The position numbers were made by a program, and so were the translations under genes. Shown piece after piece: positions 28,967 to 36,198 of a stretch of DNA of 38,987 nucleotides; position 1 is the stretch's first letter, and every line of letters starts with the position of its first letter. Below the pieces are notes generated by a model, which saw nothing but the letters and a program-made list of their open reading frames with translations, was not told the origin of the DNA and did not search any database. The stretch lies in IMG/VR virus record IMGVR_UViG_3300044712_001434, positions 1 to 38,987 of that record; one strand, written 5' to 3'. The DNA is from a virus.

Positions 28967-28985
28967 TTTATCGAGTTTCGATAAA
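28967..28985. promoter_or_regulatory. Operator 2 of the immunity region (perfect palindrome)
   Basis: TTTATCGA-GTT-TCGATAAA has exact inverted half-sites. It ends eight bases before the ATG of the Cro-like gene at 28994. Its half-sites match those of operator 1 at 28935-28953. Both promoters of the divergent pair must lie in this 93-base gap, so proteins bound here should control both. Confidence 0.7.
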
Positions 28986-28993
28986 ACGAGACC

Positions 28994-29233
28994 ATGAGAC
29001 ACATTGATGGTTCTAAGCTCAGAGCTTGGCTCGAGGAAAATGGCGAGGATGCAAAGGTTAACCTCCATCTCAAGGCGAGGGTGTCCATTGCGTGGATCGA
29101 TAAGGTTATTGCGGGCCGCTACAACTCGGCGCCGCGACAAATCACCCAAATGGCCATCTGCCAAGCAACTGGCCTGAAGCGTGAAGTTCTCTTTCCGCTG
29201 GCAGCAACCGGCGGGAAGAGGCGGGCCTCGTAG
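28994..29233 (+). CDS. Cro-like HTH protein, 79 aa
   Basis: KLRAWLEENGEDAKVNLHLK, SIAWIDKVIAGRYNSAPR and MAICQATGLKREVLFPL make up a divergent XRE fold (helix-turn-helix plus the 'pPR...l a..tgl....LFp' end seen in Cro-like proteins). It is the first rightward gene after the operators, directly opposite the repressor, which is the classic cro place. It should shut off the repressor and tune early transcription. That role is inference from fold and position. Confidence 0.75.
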   Translation: MRHIDGSKLRAWLEENGEDAKVNLHLKARVSIAWIDKVIAGRYNSAPRQITQMAICQATGLKREVLFPLAATGGKRRAS

Positions 29234-29276
29234 GACGCAGCGTTAATACAACACACGAACTGAAATAGAAACCTAA

Positions 29277-29301
29277 ACGAAACAAATTGTATTTGTTTCG
29301 T
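29277..29301. promoter_or_regulatory. Perfect 11-bp inverted repeat upstream of recombination genes
   Basis: ACGAAACAAAT (29277-29287) and ATTTGTTTCGT (29291-29301) are exact inverted repeats around TGT. The site is in the 127-base gap between the Cro-like gene and the exonuclease gene. The stem is AT-rich and has no U-run after it, so an operator is more likely than a terminator. Its form (long arms, 3-base spacer) differs in sequence from the two immunity operators, so another regulator is expected. Confidence 0.55.
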
Positions 29302-29360
29302 GCTGGATTGGTGTTTGTCCAAGAGGAACGATTGGAGCGCCTAGAGCGCGGGAGTGAACA

Positions 29361-30272
29361 ATGGCAGTGGTAGCGATTCAACCCCAAAGCAAGCAGCATT
29401 GGCACGGGCTTCGTGCGCACGACGTGACGAGCACGGAATCGCCGGCGCTCTTCGGTATCTCGCCGTACACGACCGAGTTCGAGCTGTTCACGCGCAAAAA
29501 AGACCACCTCATCGTTGAAATTGAAGCCAATGAGCGGATGCTCTGGGGTGATCGTCTTCAGGACGCTATCGCTCAAGGCATTGCCGAGGATCAGGGCTGG
29601 GATATCCGCCGCATGACAGAGTATATGCGCGACGAGGAGCTCCGCATGGGTTCGTCGTTTGACATGGCGATCGGCGCTGAAGGCCTCCTCGAAATCAAGA
29701 ACGTCGACGCACTTGCGTTCCGTGATGGTTGGCTCGTCGAAGGCGACGTGATCGAGGCTCCGCCGCATATCGAGCTGCAGCTCCAGCATCAGTTCGCCGT
29801 AAGCGGTCGGAAGTTCGGTTACATCGGCGCCCTCGTCGGTGGCAACCGTGTCGTGCTGCTTAAACGTGAGCCTGATCAGAAGGTGATCGACGCCCTTCGC
29901 TCAAAGGTCGCGCTGTTCTGGGATCGGATCGCAAAAAATGATCCGCCAACGATCGACTTCGCCCGCGATGCTGAGTTCATTGCACAGCTCTACAATAGCG
30001 CCACCACCGGAAAGGTTTTCGATGCACGCGGGAATGAGGAACTCATGGATCTCGCCCGCAGGTACCGTGAACTCGGCGAACAGGAGAAGCAGATCGAAGC
30101 CGCACGCGAGGCAATCAAGGCTCAGCTTCTAATGACGATCGGCGATGCTGAAAAAGTTCTCGCCGATGGCTTCTCGATCTCGGCCGGTGTTGTCGCCGGC
30201 GGTCATGTGTCATACGAGCGCAAACCCTACCGGAATTTCCGCCTGAACTGGAAGAAGGAGAAGTCGGCATGA
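29361..30272 (+). CDS. YqaJ/lambda-Exo-type recombination exonuclease, 303 aa
   Basis: The motif order fits the YqaJ recombinase family: QHWHGLRAHDVTSTESPALF with GISPYTT (N-terminal box), WGDRLQDAIAQ, then GSSFDMAIGAEGLLEIKNVD giving the catalytic Asp and Glu-x-Lys of the PD-(D/E)xK nuclease, and IELQLQHQFAVSG. It would chew 5' strands of double-stranded DNA ends to load the annealing protein encoded next. The C-terminal 100 residues include a helical part (YRELGEQEKQIEAAREAIKA). Overlaps RecT by four bases. Confidence 0.9.
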   Translation: MAVVAIQPQSKQHWHGLRAHDVTSTESPALFGISPYTTEFELFTRKKDHLIVEIEANERMLWGDRLQDAIAQGIAEDQGWDIRRMTEYMRDEELRMGSSFDMAIGAEGLLEIKNVDALAFRDGWLVEGDVIEAPPHIELQLQHQFAVSGRKFGYIGALVGGNRVVLLKREPDQKVIDALRSKVALFWDRIAKNDPPTIDFARDAEFIAQLYNSATTGKVFDARGNEELMDLARRYRELGEQEKQIEAAREAIKAQLLMTIGDAEKVLADGFSISAGVVAGGHVSYERKPYRNFRLNWKKEKSA

Positions 30273-31132
30273 GTAACCCGAAAGCAGTCGCTCCGATCGA
30301 TGAGCTCCGAACAAGTCTCAATGCGATGGAGGCTCAATTCAAGCTCGCGCTCCCGGCGTATATTCCATCCGAGAAATTCGTCCGCGTTGTTTTGACGGCG
30401 GTTCAGGGTAACCCGGATCTTCTCAGCGCTGATCGTCGCTCGCTTTATGGCGCTTGTATGAAAGCCGCTCAGGACGGGCTTCTTCCTGATGGACGCGAAG
30501 CTGCGCTCGTGATTTTCAATACAAAGAACGGCCCGCTGGTTCAGTATATGCCCATGTTCGGTGGTCTTCTTAAGAAGGTCCGCAATTCTGGCGAGCTAGC
30601 CGCGATCACCGCTCAGGTGGTTAGAAAGAACGACAAGTTTCGCTATTGGGTCGACGGCGACGGCGAGCACCTCGAGCACGAGCCTCTCATGTTTGGAGAC
30701 CGTGGTGAGATCATCGGCGTCTATGCTCTTGCGAAAACGAAAGACGGTGCCGTTTACATCGAGGTCATGACTGAAGAGCAGGTTCAGGATGTTCGCAGCG
30801 TCTCGCGCGCGAAAGACTCAGGGCCGTGGTCTGGACGATTCGCAGACGAAATGCGCCGCAAAACCGCGATTCGCCGCCTATCGAAGCGCCTCCCAATGGC
30901 GACCGATCTCGAAGCCGTGTTTCGCCGCGATGATGAGATATTCGATTTCAATGGCCAGGCTGAAGAGTCGTCCACCGCAGCTCGAGACGTGGGTCCGAAG
31001 CCGAGTCGCCTTTCTCAGGTGATTGGTCAGGCCGAGGCGCCTTCTCAGGCACAAGCATCGTCATCGGCCACCGAGGCTCAGGCTCTGACCTCTGAGCCGC
31101 CATGGGATAACGGCGGTACGGACTGGAGATGA
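30269..31132 (+). CDS. recT: RecT-family single-strand annealing protein, 287 aa
   Basis: Typical RecT text: FVRVVLTAVQGNPDLLSADR, SLYGACMKAAQDGLLPDGRE, LVIFNTKNGPLVQYMPMFGG and KTAIRRLSKRLPMATDLEAV. It anneals complementary single strands in phage recombination with the exonuclease made from the preceding gene. The Ala/Ser/Gln-rich C-terminal end (about 225-287) is probably a flexible tail. ATGA overlap with the exonuclease. Confidence 0.95.
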   Translation: MSNPKAVAPIDELRTSLNAMEAQFKLALPAYIPSEKFVRVVLTAVQGNPDLLSADRRSLYGACMKAAQDGLLPDGREAALVIFNTKNGPLVQYMPMFGGLLKKVRNSGELAAITAQVVRKNDKFRYWVDGDGEHLEHEPLMFGDRGEIIGVYALAKTKDGAVYIEVMTEEQVQDVRSVSRAKDSGPWSGRFADEMRRKTAIRRLSKRLPMATDLEAVFRRDDEIFDFNGQAEESSTAARDVGPKPSRLSQVIGQAEAPSQAQASSSATEAQALTSEPPWDNGGTDWR

Positions 31133-31443
31133 GCATGCGATGCCCGTTCTATAAACCAAACGAAGAGATGATCGGAGTGTCTTGCGAGAAATACTTCTGG
31201 GTATGCGGACAAGTGATGTCGGACATGTCAATCAAAGACTTTCGCGTGGAGCTTGTGCATGCGAATCCGAAGGTTGGCGTTCAGTCGATAATCGATGTAA
31301 CGCTGGCGTTTTCAGAGAAAGAACTCGAGGGGCTCCGCGCTGAGCTGATTGAAGAATTTAAACGCACGACCGGCTCTCGGATGGACGAGTGCGTGGTAGC
31401 CAAGCGACAGGTCGAAGACCGAATGATGATGGAGGGCGCATGA
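31129..31443 (+). CDS. Hypothetical early protein, 104 aa
   Basis: It has Cys near the N-terminus (RCPFY, SCEKYFWVCG) and a helical C-terminus (EKELEGLRAELIEEFKRTTG). The ATG overlaps the RecT stop and the stop overlaps the start of the next gene (ATGA). The Cys could bind a metal. Membership in the recombination operon suggests a DNA-related role, but no family was recognised. Confidence 0.6.
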   Translation: MSMRCPFYKPNEEMIGVSCEKYFWVCGQVMSDMSIKDFRVELVHANPKVGVQSIIDVTLAFSEKELEGLRAELIEEFKRTTGSRMDECVVAKRQVEDRMMMEGA

Positions 31444-31766
31444 GCAAACACACGCCGGGGCCATGGAAAATAAGCGATGAGTTGACCGACGATTGCCACA
31501 TCGTGATCGATCTCGGACCAAATGATGGTTGCGTGCTGATCGAGCGGCAAATGCCAGGCCATGATTCCCAAGACATGCCAAACGCTAATCTGATCGCCGC
31601 AGCCCCCGAGATGCTCGAAGAATTAAAGTTTTTGGTCGAGACCTGCATTGAGACTTTCTCCCGTGAATACGCCGACGGTGGGACTTATGAGGTCGAGCAA
31701 ATCGAAGCCGGAGAAAGTACTGTGAAGCGAATCAGGGAACTCATCGCACGAGTGGAGAACGCATGA
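31440..31766 (+). CDS. Phage protein of the KHTPGPW type, 108 aa
   Basis: MSKHTPGPWKISDELTDDCH at the start and ANLIAAAPEMLEEL in the middle are the two hallmarks of a very common small phage protein family of unknown function. They are usually linked to recombination and early genes. The C-terminal part is helical (ESTVKRIRELIARVE). The ATG at 31440 overlaps the upstream stop; a longer in-frame start at 31389 lacks support. Confidence 0.8.
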   Translation: MSKHTPGPWKISDELTDDCHIVIDLGPNDGCVLIERQMPGHDSQDMPNANLIAAAPEMLEELKFLVETCIETFSREYADGGTYEVEQIEAGESTVKRIRELIARVENA

Positions 31767-33190
31767 GAATCGTGAAACTGCAGATCAAGAATTTCCTGTC
31801 GATCTCTGAAGCCGAGATTGCACCTGGTTCAGTTAACCAGATTGTCGGCGCCAACAACCAGGGCAAGACCTCGGTTCTGAAGGCGCTCGAGGCTGGGCTG
31901 TGCGGGTCCACCGACGGCTCACTTGTGAAACGAGGCGAGACCGAAGCCGAGATTATTGTCGAGTTCGATGATCAGACAACGGTTCGCCGCCGCATCAAGG
32001 CCGATGGCAAGCAGGCGTTGACTGTAAAGCGCGGCGATCTTACGGCGCAACAGCCTCAGGCTTTCATTGATCGCCTATTCGGTGAAGGCGTTTTCAATCC
32101 GCTCGAGCTTCTTGACCCGAAGAAGCGCACCGAAATCTTGCTTGGCGCAATTCCGATCAAACTAAGCGAAGAGAAAGTCTTGGCATTCGTTGGTTCGAGC
32201 CCTGTGGCGATGCCGCCTCTCGACTACGCTCAACATGGTCTCAAGGTCGCGGAGCAGGCGCACAAATATTTCTATCAGCGCCGGGCTGAGGCGAACAAAG
32301 ATGCGAAGATGAAAGACGATATCGCGCGCGTGAAGGCCTCCGAACTTCCGCCGCTTCCTGCCTTGTCGCTCAAGGAATCCGAGGCTGATATCCAGGAGCG
32401 CAACTTCGTCCTGAAGCAGAAGATCGCTGGAGAACAAAGGAAAGCGAATGTGCAGCGCGAGCACGAGGCCCTGATCGAGCGGGTTGAAGAAGAGATTTTG
32501 CGCGAAGATCAGGCAATAAATGAACTGAAGCGTGATATCGCAGCTCTTGAAGCTCGGATATTTGAAATGAGGAAGTCGATCGATGCCAAGCAAAAGGCGG
32601 TTGCCGAGAAAGACAATCGCCTGGCTGAGCTTCGAGCCGCACCCGCCGCTCAAGGGCCTGATCAATCTGCGATCGCGAAATGGAATGAGGAAATTCAAGC
32701 GGGGCTTGAGGAACTCCAGCGCCGTGCTGATCGCCGCGTGCTCGAGCAGCGTCATGCGCAGGTCGACGAGCTCAAGTCCACTGCAAAAAATGCTCAGAAA
32801 TTTGCAGATGATCTCGACGCGGTCGTAACGAAGCTCTCCACTTACGGCTCGGACCTGCTTTCGAAAGCAGAGATGCCGATCGCGGGCCTCGAGTACAAAG
32901 ACGGGGACTTCATGCTCGATGGCGTGAAGATCGAGAACTTGAGCTCAAGCGCAGCTGTGCGCCTGGCGGTCGCGATCGCACGAGCGGTGGCCGGGCCGTC
33001 GAAGCTCATCTGCCTTGATGGCGCTGAGGCGCTCGATGAAACGACGTTCGCCGTTCTTCGCCGCGAAATTCAGGACGACGGGTTTCAGTATTTCTTAACG
33101 AAGGTCGGTGATGCGTTCGCGACCGAAGCCGACGATCGAGTGATTGAGATGCGCGCGGGGGCGCCCGTGCAAGCGGAGGCAGTGGTATGA
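31763..33190 (+). CDS. SMC/RecF-like AAA ATPase, 475 aa
   Basis: The start KLQIKNFLSISEAEI then QIVGANNQGKTSVLKALEAG has Walker A (GANNQGKT, about 29-36) of RecF/SbcC/SMC-type ATPases. A coiled-coil middle (about 210-360) separates it from the C-terminal ABC part with NLSSSAAVRLAVAIA (signature-like) and LICLDGAEALD (Walker B). There is no hinge or nuclease domain. It follows exonuclease and RecT, so it probably helps recombination or end processing. The short coiled coil makes it a compact version. Confidence 0.85.
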   Translation: MRIVKLQIKNFLSISEAEIAPGSVNQIVGANNQGKTSVLKALEAGLCGSTDGSLVKRGETEAEIIVEFDDQTTVRRRIKADGKQALTVKRGDLTAQQPQAFIDRLFGEGVFNPLELLDPKKRTEILLGAIPIKLSEEKVLAFVGSSPVAMPPLDYAQHGLKVAEQAHKYFYQRRAEANKDAKMKDDIARVKASELPPLPALSLKESEADIQERNFVLKQKIAGEQRKANVQREHEALIERVEEEILREDQAINELKRDIAALEARIFEMRKSIDAKQKAVAEKDNRLAELRAAPAAQGPDQSAIAKWNEEIQAGLEELQRRADRRVLEQRHAQVDELKSTAKNAQKFADDLDAVVTKLSTYGSDLLSKAEMPIAGLEYKDGDFMLDGVKIENLSSSAAVRLAVAIARAVAGPSKLICLDGAEALDETTFAVLRREIQDDGFQYFLTKVGDAFATEADDRVIEMRAGAPVQAEAVV

Positions 33191-33327
33191 ACGACCTCTC
33201 TTTTGAAATCAAGCGATTGAGTGCGCACCTGGCTGATGAATCTCTGTCTGAGCTCGAGCGAGAAGGTATCGCGAACGACATTGATGCCTTGATGACGCTG
33301 CAAGAAATCGATGTGGTTTGGGAGTAA
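33187..33327 (+). CDS. Small acidic protein, 46 aa
   Basis: ATG 33187 overlaps the ATPase stop (ATGA), and the frame is open to TAA 33325-33327. The product (MNDLSFEIKRLSAHLADESL...) is helical with many Glu and Asp. No ribosome site of its own is strong, so coupling is expected. No function can be assigned. Confidence 0.55.
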   Translation: MNDLSFEIKRLSAHLADESLSELEREGIANDIDALMTLQEIDVVWE

Positions 33328-33329
33328 GC

Positions 33330-33512
33330 ATGGGTGCGCAGAAGAAGTTTTCGGATGTCCTGATTGCCCATGATGGCGAAATCCAAAAGCGCCCACCGAT
33401 CGTCGTGGTGAAACGCGAGCCAGCTGATTGGTGGGTTCTCGTCGTGATCGCAGCGTTCTTCCTTGGGTGTTGGATTGGTCAGTTGTCGGCCTTTGTGCCG
33501 TTGGGGGAGTGA
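33330..33512 (+). CDS. Small protein with C-terminal membrane anchor, 60 aa
   Basis: After 33 polar residues (MGAQKKFSDVLIAHDGEIQK...) there is a single transmembrane span near the C-terminus (WWVLVVIAAFFLGCWIGQLS). GGAGTAAGC precedes the ATG at 33330, immediately after the previous stop. A tail-anchored inner-membrane protein is likely. Function unknown. Confidence 0.6.
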   Translation: MGAQKKFSDVLIAHDGEIQKRPPIVVVKREPADWWVLVVIAAFFLGCWIGQLSAFVPLGE

Positions 33513-33513
33513 G

Positions 33514-33726
33514 ATGAAGATTGTAATCGAGAGCACAAATCAAATTGTGCACATTGATGGCGTGCGAGCCCGAATCTGGAATGGAAGAACGGAGTCCGGA
33601 GTGGCGGTGTTTCTCTTTGTGACCGCCGTCGCAGTCCATAATGGAGATAATGACTGTGAGTTGGAGCGTGATCTCGAGGATCGCGAGACGCCAAAGATCA
33701 ACGGTCCGTTCCCGATGAGTGTTTGA
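33514..33726 (+). CDS. Hypothetical protein, 70 aa
   Basis: GGGGGAGTGAG precedes the ATG at 33514, one base after the previous stop. The text MKIVIESTNQIVHIDGVRAR is a short beta-strand start, and VAVFLFVTAVAVHNG is hydrophobic but too weak for a sure membrane span. This style recurs in small phage early proteins. No function. Confidence 0.6.
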   Translation: MKIVIESTNQIVHIDGVRARIWNGRTESGVAVFLFVTAVAVHNGDNDCELERDLEDRETPKINGPFPMSV

Positions 33727-33736
33727 AGGTTTATAG

Positions 33737-33756
33737 CCCGAAGTCTTCGCTTCGGG
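33737..33756. other. Perfect 7-bp stem-loop after the small early genes
   Basis: CCCGAAG (33737-33743) and CTTCGGG (33750-33756) pair exactly around TCTTCG. There is no U-run after it on either strand, so it is a poor intrinsic terminator by itself. It sits ten bases after the end of the preceding gene and just before the next possible ATG (33758). Confidence 0.45.
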
Positions 33757-33757
33757 A

Positions 33758-34276
33758 ATGCGCTTGGGGCATCGTCCCTCCAACTCCAAAGAAAACCTGA
33801 GCGCATTCCTGAGGTGGCGACGTAACTCGAAGAAAAAGCGTGTCACGAAGGTCGAACAACACTTGTTTACGGAGTGCGACCTGGAATCTGAGTCCCACTT
33901 GCCGATCCCATTGCTGACGCTTGGGGTGGTCTTCGGTGAAATACCTGAAGAGGAATTCGGCCAGCTTCATGACTCCCGGGAAAGACCGGGTTTTGAAACG
34001 AGCACTTGCGCTGCGTGGTGTGGCACGTCTGTCTGGCTTGACGACATCAAGGGTTCGTTTGAACGACGACAGATGGGGGGCAACGTGGGGGCAGAGAAGA
34101 AAATCCTTTCGGATGAAATGATCGACGAGAAACTTCGTGTCGCTCGTTCGCGCCGAGCTCACGGTGGTGAGATGCATTTTCAATTACGAATTCCGATGTT
34201 GGTCAGTACTGGTCAGTGTTGGACCACGAACGAAAATTCCGATCGCCGTATAGACAATCCGTCAGCTCTGAAATAG
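33758..34276 (+). CDS. Uncertain open frame, 172 aa, in front of xis-like gene
   Basis: This is the longest rightward frame in a 570-base stretch (33727-34298) with no clear gene. It fits the operon by position (ends 22 bases before the next gene) and by GC-rich third bases, with plausible text TLGVVFGEIPEEEFGQL and LSDEMIDEKLRVARSRR. There is no good ribosome site. A minus-strand frame of 150 codons (33731-34183, with FLFRYFTEDHPKRQQW) covers the same bases and cannot be excluded. The stretch may also be non-coding. Confidence 0.35.
   Translation: MRLGHRPSNSKENLSAFLRWRRNSKKKRVTKVEQHLFTECDLESESHLPIPLLTLGVVFGEIPEEEFGQLHDSRERPGFETSTCAAWCGTSVWLDDIKGSFERRQMGGNVGAEKKILSDEMIDEKLRVARSRRAHGGEMHFQLRIPMLVSTGQCWTTNENSDRRIDNPSALK
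34199..34228. repeat. Three 10-bp direct repeats upstream of xis-like gene
   Basis: TTGGTCAGTA, CTGGTCAGTG and TTGGACCACG follow each other without gaps; the first two share TGGTCAGT and the third is degenerate. A period of 10 bases equals about one DNA turn. It is 70-100 bases ahead of the excisionase-like gene, so it may bind a regulator or the excisionase itself. Confidence 0.45.
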
Positions 34277-34298
34277 CGAAGATCAAGAGGGTGACATC

Positions 34299-34490
34299 AT
34301 GAGAAGAAAAGTTGATGACGATGAATTGCTTACTGCTGAGCAGCTTGCCGACCTTACGGGTGTGAAGCTCAGCTATATTCGGCACGCACGCCATAAGCTC
34401 GGTCTTAGATACTACCGGCTTGATGTTGTGAAAATCCGCTGGGGTGACTGGCGTGAATTTCAAGCTAAACGAGTTTGCCAAGCTGGTTGA
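34299..34490 (+). CDS. Excisionase-like HTH protein, 63 aa
   Basis: LLTAEQLADLTGVKLSYIRH then ARHKLGLRYYRL is a small winged-helix/MerR-like DNA-binding domain as used by excisionases. AGAGGGTGAC precedes the ATG. It ends two bases before the integrase ATG, and a xis-int pair of this kind is standard in temperate phages. It would bend attachment DNA to drive excision. Confidence 0.7.
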   Translation: MRRKVDDDELLTAEQLADLTGVKLSYIRHARHKLGLRYYRLDVVKIRWGDWREFQAKRVCQAG

Positions 34491-34492
34491 CC

Positions 34493-35794
34493 ATGGATGA
34501 CGAAAGCGCTGCTTCCAAAAAGAAGAAAGGCCCGACACTACAAGATCTCGTGCGGATCGAGAAACACCCATACTTCTTCGTGAATCCGATCTCGAAGAAG
34601 ATCACGTATCGCCGAACGCATGATGGCAAACCACTCACCATTCGCACTGGCAAAACGAAGATCAGCGAAGCTAAAACCTTTGTTGACGATGAGCTTCGAA
34701 AGCGTGCGACTGGCGAAACCAAGGGTGCGGCGAGACGAGCGAGGATCGGCGAAACGAACCCTTTGATCGAGGACCTTTGGTTTGAGTTTGTCGAAACCGC
34801 TAGCGTTGGGCGTGCTGACAACACGAAGAAGAATTACGGCAAGGCATGGAAGTACGCACTTCGTGGCTTCTGGGGCAAGCCTCCGGCCGACCCAAAGGAA
34901 CTCGAGCGAGACAAGATAGATTGCCCACACACGGTACCTACGGGCATTCCGAAGACGATCGCGGACCTCACGCCGGCGAACGTCGCGGCGTACAAGAAGT
35001 GGTATCTCGAGAAAAATCCGAACCGGATCTTTACTCAAACGAATGCGATTTTGAGGCTCTTCATTCGGTACCTGGTCGACCGCAAGCACTTGCCCGCATT
35101 CCCGTCGCTGAAAGACCTCGAGGACCTCGACGAGATCATCAAGGGCAACAAACAGTACATCAAGCCAGGACGGGTCTACACACCCACCGAAGAGAAGCGC
35201 CTGCTCGTCGCGTGGGAGGAGATCCTCACGCTTGGACGGGGGCACGGCCGGTACCCAAATGCGAAGGTTATGAATGCCGCCCGGGCCCGGCTCGGGGTGC
35301 TTCTTGGCCTTAAGCGCGGCCTTCGGATGAAAGAGATCCTGGCGCTCGAGAACGGCAAGGTCGACCTTAAGCGTCGAACTCTTGAGGTTTGGTCGTTTAA
35401 GAATAAGAAGTGGCGCACGATCCATCTCGACGATGAGCTGATTGAAGCGATCAAGTATCAGCAGCTCGCGAACGCCCACGTTAAATCAAAATGGCTCTTT
35501 CCGATGCCGACGGATCCCGAACGCTACATCTCGAACCAGGTGTTCGAGAAGTCTTGGTACAAGGTCCGAAAGATCGCTGGCATTCAGATTCGGCATAAAT
35601 ACGATGCGCGATTCCACGATTGCCGGAAAACATGCGCCACGCGTTGTGCAGAACTGGGCTGGCCGGTGAAGGTCGCCTGTGAGATGCTCGACATGAGCAT
35701 GAAAATCTTTGAGCAGGTCTATGCGTCGAATGTCGGCGTCGGGGCCCAAGCTCAGTGGATCGCCAAAACCTTCGGGGGCGGCGATGCGAAGTGA
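34493..35794 (+). CDS. int: Tyrosine-type site-specific integrase, 433 aa
   Basis: Tyrosine recombinase residues are visible: Arg in LGLKRGLRMKEILALENGK, Lys in VWSFKNKKWRTIHLDDELIE, His-x-x-Arg in ARFHDCRKTCATRC, and the nucleophile Tyr in IFEQVYASNVGVG. The N-terminal 75 residues are basic and could read arm-type sites, followed by a SAM-like core-binding domain (about 95-200). ATG 34493 is chosen rather than the upstream TTG at 34475. It joins phage and host DNA at attP, which lies 115 bases downstream. Confidence 0.9.
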   Translation: MDDESAASKKKKGPTLQDLVRIEKHPYFFVNPISKKITYRRTHDGKPLTIRTGKTKISEAKTFVDDELRKRATGETKGAARRARIGETNPLIEDLWFEFVETASVGRADNTKKNYGKAWKYALRGFWGKPPADPKELERDKIDCPHTVPTGIPKTIADLTPANVAAYKKWYLEKNPNRIFTQTNAILRLFIRYLVDRKHLPAFPSLKDLEDLDEIIKGNKQYIKPGRVYTPTEEKRLLVAWEEILTLGRGHGRYPNAKVMNAARARLGVLLGLKRGLRMKEILALENGKVDLKRRTLEVWSFKNKKWRTIHLDDELIEAIKYQQLANAHVKSKWLFPMPTDPERYISNQVFEKSWYKVRKIAGIQIRHKYDARFHDCRKTCATRCAELGWPVKVACEMLDMSMKIFEQVYASNVGVGAQAQWIAKTFGGGDAK

Positions 35795-35835
35795 TCGTGC
35801 TCACCACATCTCAAACGGAGGTCGGCACCGAGTTT

Positions 35836-35853
35836 TGTCGACTTCCTGTCGAC
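35836..35853. repeat. Arm-type repeats on the int side of attP
   Basis: TGTCGAC occurs at 35836-35842 and 35847-35853, eleven bases (one helical turn) apart. The same heptamer occurs on the other side of the core. Short repeats placed at both sides of a core are the normal arm sites of tyrosine integrases. Protein binding is inferred. Confidence 0.55.
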
Positions 35854-35909
35854 TGAACTCTTGCGAACTCCGTAAGTGCCTGAATTTTTTTGTGCTTTTA
35901 CATAAGAGA

Positions 35910-35935
35910 TGGTGCGCGAGACTGGACTTGAACCA
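35910..35935 (-). other. attP: attP core: 3' end of a tRNA gene
   Basis: Read on the minus strand, these bases give TGG, the T-loop TTCAAGT, then CCAGT, CTCGCGC, A and CCA: a tRNA 3' end from T-stem to CCA with all parts at the right lengths. The bases before it do not complete the T-stem (CATGG where ACTGG would pair), so it is only a fragment and not a working tRNA. Such a fragment 115 bases downstream of int is the usual attP core, which rebuilds the host tRNA on integration. The host tRNA would have an acceptor starting GCGCGAG. Confidence 0.75.
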
Positions 35936-36014
35936 TGCTTTTGCGAGTTCTCATCATCAGCTGAAATTTAACCGCAAGAGAAGCCTGAAACCCTTCAATT
36001 TCAAGGCTTTCAAG

Positions 36015-36164
36015 CCTGTCGACAGGTCGCGACCATCGTCGATGATTGTCGACAGATGCAGTGCGCCGTCTTCTAAAAGTTTGTCTACCAATCTGTCTAC
36101 CTGCCGACCGGCCCGCTTGAGCGGCATCGGATCGATTGTTTTTCCTGCCTTCCTATCCGTCTAC
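36015..36164. repeat. Arm-type repeats on the far side of attP
   Basis: TGTCGAC occurs at 36017-36023 (inside the palindrome CCTGTCGACAGG) and 36047-36053. The variant TGTCTAC is at 36082-36088 and 36094-36100, with CGTCTAC at 36158-36164. With the pair at 35836-35853 they flank the tRNA-like core. The rest of the 404-base gap between int and the next gene (35795-36198) holds no convincing gene. Confidence 0.55.
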
Positions 36165-36198
36165 CTCAGTTCCGCATCACGCGCCGTGGAGGTTCGTC

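Noticed and set aside
34538-35479. A 313-codon minus-strand frame opposite the integrase gene
   Set aside because: The integrase frame carries the catalytic residues; the opposite frame has no recognisable domain.
35890-35960. A full tRNA gene on the minus strand next to the integrase
   Set aside because: Only the 3' end from the T-loop to CCA is tRNA-like. The T-stem does not pair fully and no matching 5' acceptor or anticodon arm is present, so it is an attP core and not a gene.
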